DNA from: Zancudomyces culisetae
Lineage: Eukaryota; Kickxellomycota; Harpellomycetes; Harpellales; Legeriomycetaceae
DNA: 43,358 nt
NCBI GenBank assembly: GCA_001969505.1
Contig: LSSK01000177.1
Location: forward strand, 1-43,358
Reading direction: 5' to 3'
Each line of letters opens with the position of its first letter. Position 1 is the first letter of the stretch. The notes below the pieces were generated by a model. That model saw only the letters and a program-made list of their open reading frames with translations, ran no database searches and was not told the DNA's origin. The translations under genes were made by a program, and so were the position numbers. Below are positions 8,673 through 19,584 of this stretch, one piece after another.

Positions 8673-11387
8673 ATGGAAGAAAAGAAGGCAGTCGAGTTTG
8701 AAGAACACGTTCATCATGAACACAAGGAGGATATCCCAGAAGAGCTTGAAGCACTTCTGCATACACCACCACTAGAGGGATTGGACGATAATGAGCACCA
8801 AAAGCGTCTCAAGCAGTTTGGATTGAATGAGATTCCAGAGAAGAAGAGAAATCCTATTTTGCACTTCCTTTCATTCTTTACCGGATCCATTGCGTACCTG
8901 ATTATTATGGCCTTTATCCTTACAGCAGTTGTACAAGATTGGACAGATTTTGCTATCATTGGTGTACTTTTGATTGTTAACGCAGTTATTGGATGGTATG
9001 AGGAAAGCAAAGCTGGTGCAGCCATCGATGCCTTGAAAAAGACCCTGGCTTCAAAGAGCAAGGTATGGAGAAACTCTAAGCTTGTTGAAGTTGAATCAAA
9101 CACACTCGTACCAGGAGACGTTATTGTAGTCAGATTGGGAGACATTATTCCAGCCGATGCCAGATTGTTGGGTATTGGTGTAGATGGTGCAAAGACAGAG
9201 GTTGACTTGCTTGTTGATCAAGCCGGACTTACAGGAGAATCATTGCCAGTATCAAAGAACAAGGGAGACACAATCTATTCATCATCAATCTGTAAACAAG
9301 GACAAATGTTGGCAGTTGTAACAAAGACAGGAATCAACACATTTATTGGAAGAGCAGCCAACCTTATGTCTATTACCAACGAACAAGGACATTTCCAAAA
9401 GATTATCAACACCATTGGTAACTTTTTGGTATACATCACAGTAGCTATGGTTCTTATCATCTTGGTATACCTTTTGGTTAGTATCAAGGTAAAGACCAAG
9501 AAATTGACTTCAGATAACGTTTTCACCGCCCTTCAAGATGTTGTAGTATTGACAGTCGCAGCTATTCCAGTAGGATTGCCAACCGTGCTTTCAGTTACTA
9601 TGGCGCTCGGAGCCAAACAACTCTCAAAGAAACAGGTTATTGTCAAGAGATTGACAGCTGTTGAAGAAATGGCCTCTGTAACCATCTTGTGCTCAGACAA
9701 AACCGGAACTCTTACACTCAACAAACTTACTTTTGATGATCCATTCCTTAAGCCAGGATTCAGCAAAGATGATATCCTCTTCTACTCTTACCTTGCCGCC
9801 GAACCAGGAGCTGCTGATCCAATTGAATTGGCTGTACGTACCGCAGCTGTAGCCTCAGTTCCAGTTCTTCAAAACCTCGATTCTCACGTTGTTCCAGGAT
9901 ACAAAGTTACCTCTTTCTTGCCATTCAATCCATCCACCAAGATGACACAAGCTACCATTTTGAACGAATCTACTGGTGAATCATTCAGAGTATCCAAGGG
10001 TGCTCCTCAGGTTATTGTCAAACTCGTCGGTGGTGATGATGAAGCTGTCACCGCTGTAAACAATCTTGCTCGTCGTGGTCTTCGTGCTCTTGGTGTTGCC
10101 GTTACTAAACCAAACACCACAGAAGACTGGCAACTTGTTGGTATGATTTCTCTCCTCGACCCTCCACGTGAAGACTCTGCTGAAACTATTCGTCGCTGTC
10201 AAGAACTCGGTGTAACTGTAAAGATGGTTACTGGTGATCAGTTGATCATTGCCAAGGAAGTTGCCATGCGTCTTGGAATGCAACGTGCCATTCTCGATGC
10301 CACAAGTCTTGTTGATCCTGATATTACTGAAGATGAACTTGCTCTCCGTTGTATTCACGCTGATGGATTTGCTCAAGTTATTCCTGAACACAAATACCGT
10401 GTAGTCGAACTCCTCCAAAACCGTGGTATCCTTGTAGGTATGACTGGTGATGGTGTCAATGATGCTCCAGCTCTCAAGAAGGCCAACGTAGGTATTGCTG
10501 TCCACGATTGTACTGATGCTGCCCGTGCTGCCGCCGATATTGTCTTGTTGGCTCCAGGTCTCTCAACCATTGTTGATGGTATCTACACCTCCCGTGCTAT
10601 TTTCCAACGTATGAGATCATATGCTCTTTACCGTATCGCCTCAACTGTTCACTTCTTGTTGTTCTTCTTCACTGTTACTCTTGCCTATGGATGGCAAATG
10701 AATCCTCTTCTCCTTATCTTGATTTGTGTACTCAACGACGCTGCCACCCTCGTTATTGCTGTAGATAACACCCAAGTCTCTCAAAGACCCGACAAATGGA
10801 GAATTGGTCAACTCATCACTCTTTCCATCATTCTCGGTGCACTTTTGTGTATTCTTACTTACGCCGTCTTCTTTACTGCTCACTTCGGATTTGACATTCC
10901 AATTCCCTCAAAGGTATTCAAAAGAGAATTCGATGATAAGCGCATGCAATCCATTGTCTATCTCAACATCTCATCAGCTCCTCACTTTGTTATTTTCTCT
11001 ACCCGTCTTGGTGGCTTCTTCTGGGAGAGCTTGCCATCCGTTCTCTTTACCGTCGTAATTCTTGCCACCCAGGTTGTTGCTACCTTCTTGGTCGCCTTTG
11101 GTATCGGTGATCTTATTCCAAAGATTGGTTGGGGTTGGGGCTTGTCTCTCTTGGGTATTTCACTCGTGTACTTTGTCTTCCTAGACTTTGTCAAGGTTAT
11201 GGTCTTCCGTACCTGGTCATTCGAGCTTACAGTTAAGCTTTGGCCATCAAGCTCTAGACAAAGCAAGTTGAAGTTGAAGAAGTCTCGTTTGATTATTGAT
11301 GAGCGCATCAAGCACAACGTTGACAAACTTAGAAGGGGTATTGAAGCTGCCAACGCTGTTGAAGCTTTCAAGGCTGGTTTGAGATAA
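8673..11387 (+). CDS. PMA1: Plasma-membrane H+-exporting P3A-type ATPase
   Basis: This pump expels protons at the cost of ATP and sets the membrane potential that drives nutrient uptake. The 904-residue intronless protein has the full P-type layout. The actuator loop carries TGES (residues 187-190). The phosphorylation site is SDKTGTLT with Asp342, and the nucleotide-binding region has KGAPQ (442-446), DPPR (496-499) and MVTGDQ. The hinge is TGDGVNDAPA (591-600), and membrane segment 6 carries VLNDAATLVIAVDN with Asp689, the likely proton site. About ten membrane segments can be drawn: two near 60-110, two near 250-310, six near 655-840. The N-terminus is acidic and His-rich; the C-terminal tail is about 60 residues, basic, and lacks a plant 14-3-3 motif. 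The start ATG is preceded by an A-rich leader. Synonymous codons change sharply around residues 388-432. Identity is secure. Confidence 0.97.
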   Translation: MEEKKAVEFEEHVHHEHKEDIPEELEALLHTPPLEGLDDNEHQKRLKQFGLNEIPEKKRNPILHFLSFFTGSIAYLIIMAFILTAVVQDWTDFAIIGVLLIVNAVIGWYEESKAGAAIDALKKTLASKSKVWRNSKLVEVESNTLVPGDVIVVRLGDIIPADARLLGIGVDGAKTEVDLLVDQAGLTGESLPVSKNKGDTIYSSSICKQGQMLAVVTKTGINTFIGRAANLMSITNEQGHFQKIINTIGNFLVYITVAMVLIILVYLLVSIKVKTKKLTSDNVFTALQDVVVLTVAAIPVGLPTVLSVTMALGAKQLSKKQVIVKRLTAVEEMASVTILCSDKTGTLTLNKLTFDDPFLKPGFSKDDILFYSYLAAEPGAADPIELAVRTAAVASVPVLQNLDSHVVPGYKVTSFLPFNPSTKMTQATILNESTGESFRVSKGAPQVIVKLVGGDDEAVTAVNNLARRGLRALGVAVTKPNTTEDWQLVGMISLLDPPREDSAETIRRCQELGVTVKMVTGDQLIIAKEVAMRLGMQRAILDATSLVDPDITEDELALRCIHADGFAQVIPEHKYRVVELLQNRGILVGMTGDGVNDAPALKKANVGIAVHDCTDAARAAADIVLLAPGLSTIVDGIYTSRAIFQRMRSYALYRIASTVHFLLFFFTVTLAYGWQMNPLLLILICVLNDAATLVIAVDNTQVSQRPDKWRIGQLITLSIILGALLCILTYAVFFTAHFGFDIPIPSKVFKREFDDKRMQSIVYLNISSAPHFVIFSTRLGGFFWESLPSVLFTVVILATQVVATFLVAFGIGDLIPKIGWGWGLSLLGISLVYFVFLDFVKVMVFRTWSFELTVKLWPSSSRQSKLKLKKSRLIIDERIKHNVDKLRRGIEAANAVEAFKAGLR

Positions 11388-11525
11388 TCATTTTACTTCC
11401 CCTATTCATATTTTTATCACCTTCAAATGTTGATATTTCGGTTATTAACCTTATTATCTTATGCTTTGTAGATCTGTTTTACTCTTAATATTTAATTTTT
11501 TCTTTACAAAGTGTAGCCTACCTAA

Positions 11526-11531
11526 AATAAA
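11526..11531 (+). terminator. Poly(A) signal AATAAA of PMA1
   Basis: A consensus hexamer 139 nt after the PMA1 stop, in a T-rich context. Confidence 0.45.
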
Positions 11532-11644
11532 TTTTTTTATATAAAGTATATTTTGCTTCTCTTTCAATTTGCTCTTTATATTCGTTGTATCTTTCTAAAC
11601 CCTTTATTTAAATGCTTTTCTCTTGATCCTTTATTCGCAGATTA

Positions 11645-11656
11645 GGGGGGGGGGGG
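11645..11656. repeat. Homopolymer run of 12 G
   Basis: An isolated G tract between PMA1 and NUP85; its exact length should be treated with caution. Confidence 0.9.
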
Positions 11657-12020
11657 AAGCCGTAGATAGTGTTTAAAAAGGGAAAATCAATATATTTATT
11701 CCACACGATTTCAGTCATGTACATTGTACTTTTTTTTCCCACATACTGCCACTAATTAATTGCTTGGTAGCTCCAACTTTTTACAACCCAGTCAAAATTT
11801 TCATTATCCTACACTAGACTTGAGAAATTATTTCGCAACATATTATAAACACACATCAAAAATTTTTTTTTAGTTGATTAGGTTTGTATATATTCAAACA
11901 CATCATTTATGTTGCTAGTTAATATTTAATTCCAGAGATCGATCAACGAATTACACTACATATTCGACTGATATCCTGGAGTAGGAAGAGCGAAGAAGGA
12001 AGAGGTAAAAGAAAAAAATC

Positions 12021-14228
12021 ATGGAAAAATACAAGGTAAAATAATGTTGATACCAATATAAAAATCTTGTGGCATTTATTCTTTTCCATTGTTGGTTGGC
12101 AAACTAAACCCGAAATTGAATAATATATAAGCAGGAACCAAAAGAAAAGACTGATGCTTTAACATCAAAGATGGAGTACGGACAACACCTCGTGTTTGAA
12201 TCAAACAGAATCTACAAAGGAGTAGACCGATCAAAAGTGATGATTTCCGATTTTTTAAGGTAAATTATATTCATCAACGTTGTAGTTACTGTTCTAGTAT
12301 AAACAGTAAAAACAGTGTAAGAAAAAAATTGAGTATTAATTCATAATAGGGATATAAGTGAGAAACTCGGAATTGTCGAGCAGTATATTGGGGAAATAAA
12401 TCAATGCCTAGTCGACGAGTATGTTCGTCTCAAGGACAGCAATACGGTGCAACTACTAGAACAATATCAATTGATGCATTGCATTTTCCATATCTTTCAA
12501 ATATTTCACGGATGTCATCCAATGAGAGAACCAAAAGACAGAATTGTCACTATTGCAGGCATAAACCACGAATTTTATAGTTTCTCTCAAAAACTGATTG
12601 AGTGGTATGAATTTAACTATCCATGCCGAATCCCACAAAAAGAAAAGCGAGGAATTAGGGTTTTGAGGTATTTGGTCAGAGGAAATATGAGAGAAGCAAC
12701 AGTTGTGATGGAGAAAATAAAAAGAGATTTGGTAGAACCCAGCCAAAGCAAGCATAAACTATCGGCAAAAAAAAGAAAAATGATATTAGAAACTATACAG
12801 AATTTGATACTAGCGTTACATGAATACTCGGATATTCGTGAGTTGGTAGGAAAAACAACTGTGGCAGGCGTAGTGGATATCCAGGAAACAAAACGCTTGA
12901 GTAGGGCACACAAACTATGGTACCAAAAGCTACAGCTACTGGATAGCAGCATTTCAATAGTGGAATTTACAGGATTTGAATGGATTAAACTTGCCACAGG
13001 CGTTTTGGTGGGTGATAAATCTCGAATTGCGCTTGTAACCGAAACGTGGATTGAGGCAATGGTTGCAGGACTGTATTACTTTAATGTCAATGTTTCCAAG
13101 ATCGATCTCGCCCAACAAGCAAATTGGTATTTAAAAAGCCGTTTGGTAACCGAGGATCTAACCAGTATGTCACTAATCTCCGACAAATTGATAAATCTGT
13201 TGGTTGAATCTAAATATGATGCCTTTGTAAGGTTGTGTTACAAAGTTGATATGTGGTTTGGTGTTCATATCCATCAATTTGTTTCTGCTTTGGAGCCAAT
13301 ACTGAACTACTCTGAGAATTCTGAACTCGCTTCTCTAAGGCTAAAAACGCTAGAAAAATACGCTGATTGCATTGCACTAAAGTATGGAAATACCCCAATG
13401 TGGTCTACCACGCTCGATTATTATTACAACTCTGGAGTACTAGCCAAATTTCAGTTGGTTATTTCCAGCCAGCCTGTCGATTCTGAAGTGGCTCTCAACA
13501 ACCTTTTAATGATATGTGATTCTTTTGAATCGCCAACTCTAAAAGTTTCAATTCTCAAAAAGTGGATCTTGTATTGTCTGAACAATGTTAGTTCCAATCA
13601 TATTCATCTTGCTCTTACCTCACTATCCTTGCTTGCACCACTATCAAACCACTGCGACTTTGTTTACCTTGTCTTCCTTAAAACACTTCATCTGTTTATT
13701 AATTCAGAAAATACGCTTCATGTTGCCAACCAGATATTTAGTCTGTGCTCTATTACGGATACAGAAAAGGCTCAAATAATTACAAGCGATTTTTTTATTG
13801 ACCAGCTAATCAGGATTTCAGAATTCTACATTAGCCAATCGTACCCCTCTCTGCTTTTGTTACTGGATGTTAATTGCTCTGAAAGCCGATACTCTGGTAT
13901 TCCTACATCTCACAGCAGCAACAGCGAATTTTCTTTTGACTCATCAGGACCGAATCTCATTTGGATACTTGTGTTTATTGAATTACTAAAATCATATACG
14001 GGTCTATCTCACTTTCCATGCTTATCTTTATCATCTAAAGCACAGTTACAAGATATAAAATCCAAAGCCCAGTCCATTCTCAACTACTACTATTTCATAC
14101 ACAATTCAACTCCAAATACTGACACCGAATCAAAGAACAAGAAAAAGGAACTCGATTTTGTGTTTTCACCCAAATTTTCCTATTCCAAGGTTGGAGAGAT
14201 GATACGCTTATTTATTGATCTCGTTTAA
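12021..14228 (+). CDS. NUP85: Nucleoporin NUP85 of the Y-shaped (Nup107-160/Nup84) complex
   Basis: NUP85 is an ACE1-fold helical scaffold of the nuclear-pore outer ring and binds Seh1. I build three exons: 12021-12035, 12135-12259 and 12350-14228. The introns are 99 and 90 nt, both with GTAAA donors, phases 0 and 2. The protein is about 672 residues, close to the 656 of human NUP85. Recognisable segments are YGQHLVFESN near the N-terminus (the propeller-completing blade) and a helical body. Conserved NUP85-like stretches include GFEWIKLATGVLVGDKSRIA, then a run with ...MVAGLYYFNVNVSKIDLAQQ, VRLCYKVDMWFGVHIHQFVS and a following LEKYADCIALKYGNTPMWST. The C-terminal third is Ser/Leu-rich and weakly conserved. 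The five-codon first exon is the least certain part. Its intron would end in CAG while nearly all others here end in TAG, and an ATG at 12171 just upstream of YGQHLVFE is a good alternative start. Confidence 0.82.
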
Positions 14229-15568
14229 TGTATCGTTTATTTTTGTTCTTCGTGGCATGGTATAATATATTTCGTGTTGTTGTTTGTAATATAACATTTT
14301 ACCTATTCTAACTAATTTAATAACATAATATACAAATTCGAGAATGTGGTTATTAAAGCAGTACTCGATTTATAAAACATAATGATAATTTATAGAAAGA
14401 ATTATTGTCCAGGTGACTCTTTTTCTTTATATTTTTTGAAGCTCACACTACTCACTTGAAGAATCAAAACGTTTATAAATACATAATTGCCTGTGTTTAC
14501 AAGCACAATAATAATTTATGTCAGTTGCTACACAAAAATCTTGTAAATTATAGTACTATTATATACTAGTAATAGCAAAAACAAAAAAATTGCCCGGTTA
14601 GCTCAATGGTAGAGCGTGAGGCTTTTAACCTCAAGGCTGTGGGTTCGAGCCCCACATCGGGCGCAACCTTTTGCGTTTTTTTGGTTTTTACGTATCTACA
14701 AGTTTATGCTGCCCTTTCCCACCCCTCATCTTTGCATTTATTACCATTTTGGTCTTTGGCGATTTATTGCATAGTATTTTGATAATACACAAACCCTCGA
14801 GATCACGTTAAATTTGAGTTTCAATAAGCTTTTAATTCACTTTTGCATTTTTGTACGAATTAAAAGCGCCATACCATACCCATTTGAGTAGTAAAGGTAT
14901 ACTCATAGTATATCATGTTTAATTTTGAGAGAATGCTCTTATACTGACTCAGCGTTTCGTTGTCTATAACTATCAATTCTGGTTTACAAATGTAAAGGGG
15001 ATACACTTTGATTTATTTACCCGTATTTAATATTACCTTCTAGTGAATCAAACTAGAAATCGTAGCAACAGTGACAACGAAAGTGCATAACTAAGGTACT
15101 AACAGCTGCGATCAGCGCTTATGTTGTTGGTATTTAGAGTGATGCTCTATTTTTTATTATTCACATTGTACAAACAGTACTCTCGCAACTCCAAAGATCA
15201 ACATGAGTTCATACTTCTGCTTAGCCATTCGCCACTGTTATTTACATTTTGGTTTATTTACTGTTTCAAATCCTGATTGTATGTACACTGAAATATTCTC
15301 AGAATAATGGACTAAATATAACACGGAATAAATCGTAGTTGTGAGTTGATACTATCAATCCCTAATAATAATACATAATTGAATCTCAAAAAAGTAACAT
15401 AATACTCGACAGAAAGCAGTAGTTTGTTTACACAATACAACATATAGAGTTGCCGTATAATTGCAAACCCCCTTATTATTTTTTCTCGAAATCTAGAAAA
15501 TAAAGGGTTCTAAAACGCTACTTTATATGCGGATTTTAAAAAACGAACCGTAAAGCCAGTTAGCGAGT
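14229..15568. other. Intergenic interval NUP85-UBR7 containing one tRNA
   Basis: Apart from the tRNA at 14592-14663 I see nothing coding. TTCTCGAA at 15483-15490, about 80 bp upstream of the UBR7 start, is a two-unit heat-shock-element-like site of doubtful meaning. Confidence 0.6.
14592..14663 (+). tRNA. trnK(UUU): tRNA-Lys(UUU)
   Basis: The 72 nt fold into a complete cloverleaf. The acceptor stem is GCCCGGT paired with ATCGGGC (one G-T pair), with discriminator G. The D stem is GCTC/GAGC. The anticodon stem is TGAGG/CCTCA with loop CTTTTAA, so the anticodon TTT is at 14624-14626. The T stem is GTGGG/CCCAC with loop TTCGAGC. It has no intron and no encoded CCA. The internal B box is GGTTCGAGCCC (14642-14652). 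TTTT at 14669-14672 and a seven-T run at 14676-14682 would terminate RNA polymerase III. Confidence 0.97.
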
Positions 15569-17576
15569 ATGGAAAAAGATAAGCACTTAAATGTAAATGG
15601 TAATATTACTTCTGAGGAGGCGGCAGATTTTGAAACAAGCAAGGTGGTCGAAGCTTCCACCAGCAAAGCCTCGGAGGAAACGGTTGATATAGAAACATGT
15701 GACTCTGACACAGCACAGCAAAAGAACACGAGTGAAAATGGAGTACAAAGTTCGATTGTAACTAATGAAAGCAAAGAAAGTCTGGACGGAACAATTTCGG
15801 CGGTTGAATTCTTGGACTATCAAACCAGGCTTGAGGAGGAGGCGGCACAGGTGTTGCCTGGGAAATTTGATTCTTGCACATGGGAAAAAGGGTATATCAG
15901 ACAACCAGTATATGTATGCCTCACGTGCAGCAGGGAATGTGCGGAAGATAAAGATGTATCTACTTTGGCAAAAAATTTGGCGATTAATGGAAATGACGAT
16001 AATAGTGAATCAGATCCTCGGATGCCTACAGATGAGGTACAGAGTATAAAAAAAGATGCCGGAGACACAATATGCCATGTGGATAAGAACTGGAGCCGTA
16101 GGGTATGTCCTGGACTACCGAAAGAAAAGCCTAACGACCCTGAAATCTGCCCACCCGGATTTAATCCAGCAGGTATTTGCTATTCATGCTCAATTAGTTG
16201 TCACTCTGACCACGATGTGATCGAGCTATTTACGAAACGGCATTTTAGTTGTGATTGTGGTACAAAAAGGCTTGTTTTAGGAAAGACAGACAGAAAATGT
16301 TCACTCAAAAAGCAGATTGACAATATTTCTATGATCGTAAACACCGAAAATCAGTATAGCCATAATTTTTGGGGATATTACTGCAGGTAAGCTGCATTTA
16401 AATTGTTCAAGATTCATATCATTATTAATTTTTTGTTTATCAGACGTCGAGCCTTCATCTCCAACATTGTGATTATTAAATTCTTAAAGTATCAAGTCTC
16501 TATAGTATGGTATTATGTTGTTAAAGGCAAGAAGATAAAGATGTCTAATGATTAAAATTCAAATATACTTCATAGGTGTGACACGTTTTACGAACCGGCA
16601 AATGAAAGCAGAGACATGATTGAGTGTTTCCTTTGTAATGAATGGTATCATGATAGCTGCATTGGAGTGGTAGGTGTATATTAATATTTTCCTGTTGAAA
16701 AACCCAGGAAGTTTGAATTCTGGGTTGAAACCTTGAAACAACTTTCAAACAACACTGTATATTATGCCTCAATTTTGAGTACTTTTTCATTGTATGTGGA
16801 TCCTACTGTTCATGCGGGGAGGGGGGGGGAAGGGTTCTTCGCATGTAAAAAGAATACTAATGTTTTCCATAGATACAAAGTCATAAAAAATATAAAACAG
16901 AGCAAATGGATTTACCTCTATTGAATAGATGCCAGCCGACGAGGACTACGACGAATACATATGTCGTGAGTGTATTTCAAAGTGTACAGTGTTGCAGGGT
17001 ATCCAATCAGCACATGTGACAAAAGGAGTTGTAATGCTAACTAGCGAGGGTGAGAACAAAGGGATTGAAGTTGTGACATCCCTGAAGCCATCCTCTAAAT
17101 CCGATAAAAATAGCGGTGATTTTGAGGCGGACAAATCAGTTAGAACAAATGAAATATGTGAAAGTGGTAATGGCGATGATAACGAAAAATGTAAAACAAT
17201 ACTTATGAATTGCAAAGATGAAAAAGTGGATTTGTTTGTCAAAGAAGGCTGGGTCGATGACATTTGTAAGTGCAAAAAATGTCAAAAAATGCTTTTGGAT
17301 GCTGGACTAGGATTCATATATACTGATGAAAAAATCTATGAGCCTGAGCCAGATGAAACAAGGACAGAGTCATTATATGAAGCAGGAATTAAGGAGTTTA
17401 GCAGATTTGACCACAGCAAAGCAATTGCAAGCTCAGCGACATTTAGAGGATTTTGTGATAAAGTCAAAGACTTTTTGAAGCCGTTTGCTGATAATAAAAG
17501 GGTTGTCAGTGACAAAGATATTTCACAGCTGTTTCAAAATCTATCCGCAAACAGGAAAAGGCAGAGATTCCAATAG
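15569..17576 (+). CDS. UBR7: UBR7/Mlo2-like protein with UBR box and PHD finger
   Basis: The UBR7 family is a putative E3 ligase that binds N-degrons through the UBR box and acts on chromatin through a PHD-type domain. Exons are 15569-16386, 16576-16669 and 16929-17576; introns are 189 and 259 nt (phases 2 and 0, both TAG acceptors). The protein is 519 residues against about 425 in human. After an acidic Ser/Thr-rich N-terminus comes LPGKFDSCTWEKGYIRQPVY and CLTC (117-120), then a long insert, AGICYSCSISCHSDH (201-215) and CDCGTKRL: the UBR box. Next is HNFWGYYCRCDTFYEP (ending at 280), CFLC (290-293), WYHDSC and CREC (316-319): the PHD finger. The C-terminus keeps the family's GWVDDICKCKKCQKM motif and a final FADNKRVVSDKDI helix. 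The insert of about 73 residues splits the UBR box and has its own C169, H170, C180 and C194. Identity is secure; function in this organism is inferred. Confidence 0.93.
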
Positions 17577-17618
17577 CCTCTCTTTTAAAGGAGTGGAAGA
17601 CAAAGGTTTTTTTTAAAT

Positions 17619-17624
17619 AATAAA
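17619..17624 (+). terminator. Poly(A) signal AATAAA of UBR7
   Basis: A consensus hexamer 43 nt after the UBR7 stop, in the 257-bp gap to the convergent phosphoglycerate mutase gene. Confidence 0.5.
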
Positions 17625-17833
17625 ACAGTTTTTTTTAGTTACTGAGATTGTACTTGTGATGAGTAAAATAAATGTTCTACTTAGTTATCATGTGTTTAGA
17701 TGTCTCATACACAATTGTGTTTTCGATACTCACAACATGCCCTATCTGAACACTAAAAGTAAAATATTTGTGTATTTTGGAAGACTAACATCAAATATAA
17801 AAGCATGAGAACAAAAAAATAAAGTGAAGTGGA

Positions 17834-19363
17834 TCATGCCAATAGATTTCTTCCGGTCATTTCTTCTGGAATAGGAAGTCCCATGTATGCCAAAATGGTA
17901 GGAGCAACATCACACAGTGCATCAAGCTCGCTGTCGGCAGGGATAAGCTTAACGTTCTTGTCAGTGATGTTGAGAGGAACTCTTGAACAGGTGTGAGCGG
18001 TGTGTGGTGAGCCGTCCTCTGCTATCATCTTCTCGGCATTTCCATGATCAGCAGTCACAAACAGAGTGTATCCGTTTCTCTTACAGGCTTCGTAGATGAT
18101 TCCAATGGCCTTATCGGTGGCTGTAATGGCTTCAACTGCCTCTGGATACTTGCCGGTGTGGCCGACCATATCTGGTGGAGCAAAGTTACACATTACAAAT
18201 GGATACTCCTTCAAGTCTATTTTCTCTGCTACTGCTACACCCACTTCATGAGATGACATTTCTGGCTTTAGGTCATAAGTGGCAACTTTTGGTGATGGAA
18301 TCAAAACGCGGTCCTCGTCTTTAAATTGTATTTCGGTTCCTCCGTTAAAGAAGAATGTCACGTGGGCATACTTCTCTGTCTCTGCCAAGTGGCATTGCTT
18401 GACTCCGTGGGATGCTAGCCATTCAGCCAATACGTTGTTCATTTGTTGTGGTGGGAATGCGACCTTGAAGGGGAATTCGGATTTGTATTGTGTCATTGTA
18501 AACAAGTCAAGCGATGCTGGAACCTTTGAATCAAATGGTGGTGGCGGCATTCCAAATGACTGTGCTATTTCTCTCATTCTGTCTGATCTATAGTTGAAAA
18601 AGAACATTGTATCGCCTTCTTTTACCAGCCCATCTTGATTTACGATAATTGGCTTCAAAAACTCATCGGTTTCATCATTGGCGTATCTTTCAGCCACTGT
18701 CTTCAATGGATCTGTAGTTTTCTCTCCCTTTCCAAGTGTCATACCCTCAAAGGCAACCTGTACTCTTTCCCAGCGCCTGTCTCTGTCCATAGCATAGTAT
18801 CTTCCGGTAATTGTGGCAAGTTTTCCCAATTTCTTTCCATCCAGCTCACCCAACAACTGTGCAAGATACTTGTCTGTAGATCTTGGATTTGTGTCTCTTC
18901 CATCACCAAAAAAGTGCACATATACTTCTGGCACATTTGCCTCCTTTGCAGCTTCCAACAACCCCACAAGATGGTTTATGTGACTGTGAACTCCTCCATC
19001 TGAGACCAGCCCACAAAAATGAAGTCTGCTGTTCTTTGCTTTGGCTGTTTCGAATGCCAACTTTATGTTTTGGATTTTGCCAAACTCCTTCTTCTTCAAT
19101 GCCAAATCAATTCTAACAATATCCTGAAATACAATTCTGCCTGCTCCAATGTTCAAGTGTCCGACTTCAGAGTTGCCCATAAGGCCTGCTGGTAGACCTA
19201 CTGCATTTCCATGAGCAAGGATTTCTCTATATGGGTAGTTTTCTGCAAGTCCGGTCATAACAGGTGTTTCCGCAGCGTAGATAGCATCCCCCTTTACATC
19301 CTTTTTTTCGTTGACACCCCATCCATCAATGCAGATCAGACAAACTTTTTTTAATTCAACCAT
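17834..19363 (-). CDS. gpmI: 2,3-bisphosphoglycerate-independent phosphoglycerate mutase
   Basis: This enzyme interconverts 3- and 2-phosphoglycerate in glycolysis and gluconeogenesis through a phosphoserine intermediate and two Mn2+ or other divalent ions, in the cytosol. The 509-residue intronless protein has the normal length. Visible residues are Asp13 in CIDGWG, the nucleophile Ser65 in MGNSEVGHLNIGAGR, His126 in SDGGVHSH, GDGRDT (153-158) and GRYYAMDRD. They continue with NYRSDRMR (Arg259, Arg262), TEKYAH with Lys331, NFAPPDMVGHTG (Asp398, His402), TADHGNAE (Asp439, His440) and the final metal ligand in HTAHT (454-458). The start ATG at 19363 fits the family N-terminus (VELKKVCLICIDGWG). 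It converges on UBR7 and diverges from the SNF5 gene. It is unrelated to the cofactor-dependent enzyme of yeasts. Confidence 0.97.
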   Translation of the reverse strand: MVELKKVCLICIDGWGVNEKKDVKGDAIYAAETPVMTGLAENYPYREILAHGNAVGLPAGLMGNSEVGHLNIGAGRIVFQDIVRIDLALKKKEFGKIQNIKLAFETAKAKNSRLHFCGLVSDGGVHSHINHLVGLLEAAKEANVPEVYVHFFGDGRDTNPRSTDKYLAQLLGELDGKKLGKLATITGRYYAMDRDRRWERVQVAFEGMTLGKGEKTTDPLKTVAERYANDETDEFLKPIIVNQDGLVKEGDTMFFFNYRSDRMREIAQSFGMPPPPFDSKVPASLDLFTMTQYKSEFPFKVAFPPQQMNNVLAEWLASHGVKQCHLAETEKYAHVTFFFNGGTEIQFKDEDRVLIPSPKVATYDLKPEMSSHEVGVAVAEKIDLKEYPFVMCNFAPPDMVGHTGKYPEAVEAITATDKAIGIIYEACKRNGYTLFVTADHGNAEKMIAEDGSPHTAHTCSRVPLNITDKNVKLIPADSELDALCDVAPTILAYMGLPIPEEMTGRNLLA

Positions 19364-19436
19364 TGTGTTTTGCTTGTACTTCTTTTTATGTATTGTGCCT
19401 ACTCTTTGTTTGATTAGACCTCCTGGCGCCTTTTTG

Positions 19437-19450
19437 TATATATATATAAA
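19437..19450 (-). promoter_or_regulatory. TATA-like element of the phosphoglycerate mutase gene
   Basis: Read on the minus strand this is TTTATATATATATA, 74-87 nt upstream of the start codon, the best TATA candidate in front of this glycolytic gene. Confidence 0.45.
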
Positions 19451-19584
19451 TATATTATCGGCTGCTTTTACGCTTCAAGTGAAAAATGGTAATTTATATA
19501 ATAGACAGTATATTTGGTCAACCTATACATGCTCTTTCCTCTCCCCGCAACTAATCATTATTGCGAATCATCATTAGTTTTGCA

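Larger units (their letters stand above)
11388..12020. other. Intergenic interval PMA1-NUP85
   Basis: It carries the PMA1 3' end and the NUP85 promoter. The only conspicuous element is a 12-G run at 11645. No open frame or RNA gene is visible. Confidence 0.6.

Noticed and set aside
12447-12449. ATG at 12447 as the NUP85 start
   Set aside because: The frame is open upstream to an acceptor at 12349, and earlier exons give the conserved YGQHLVFE segment.
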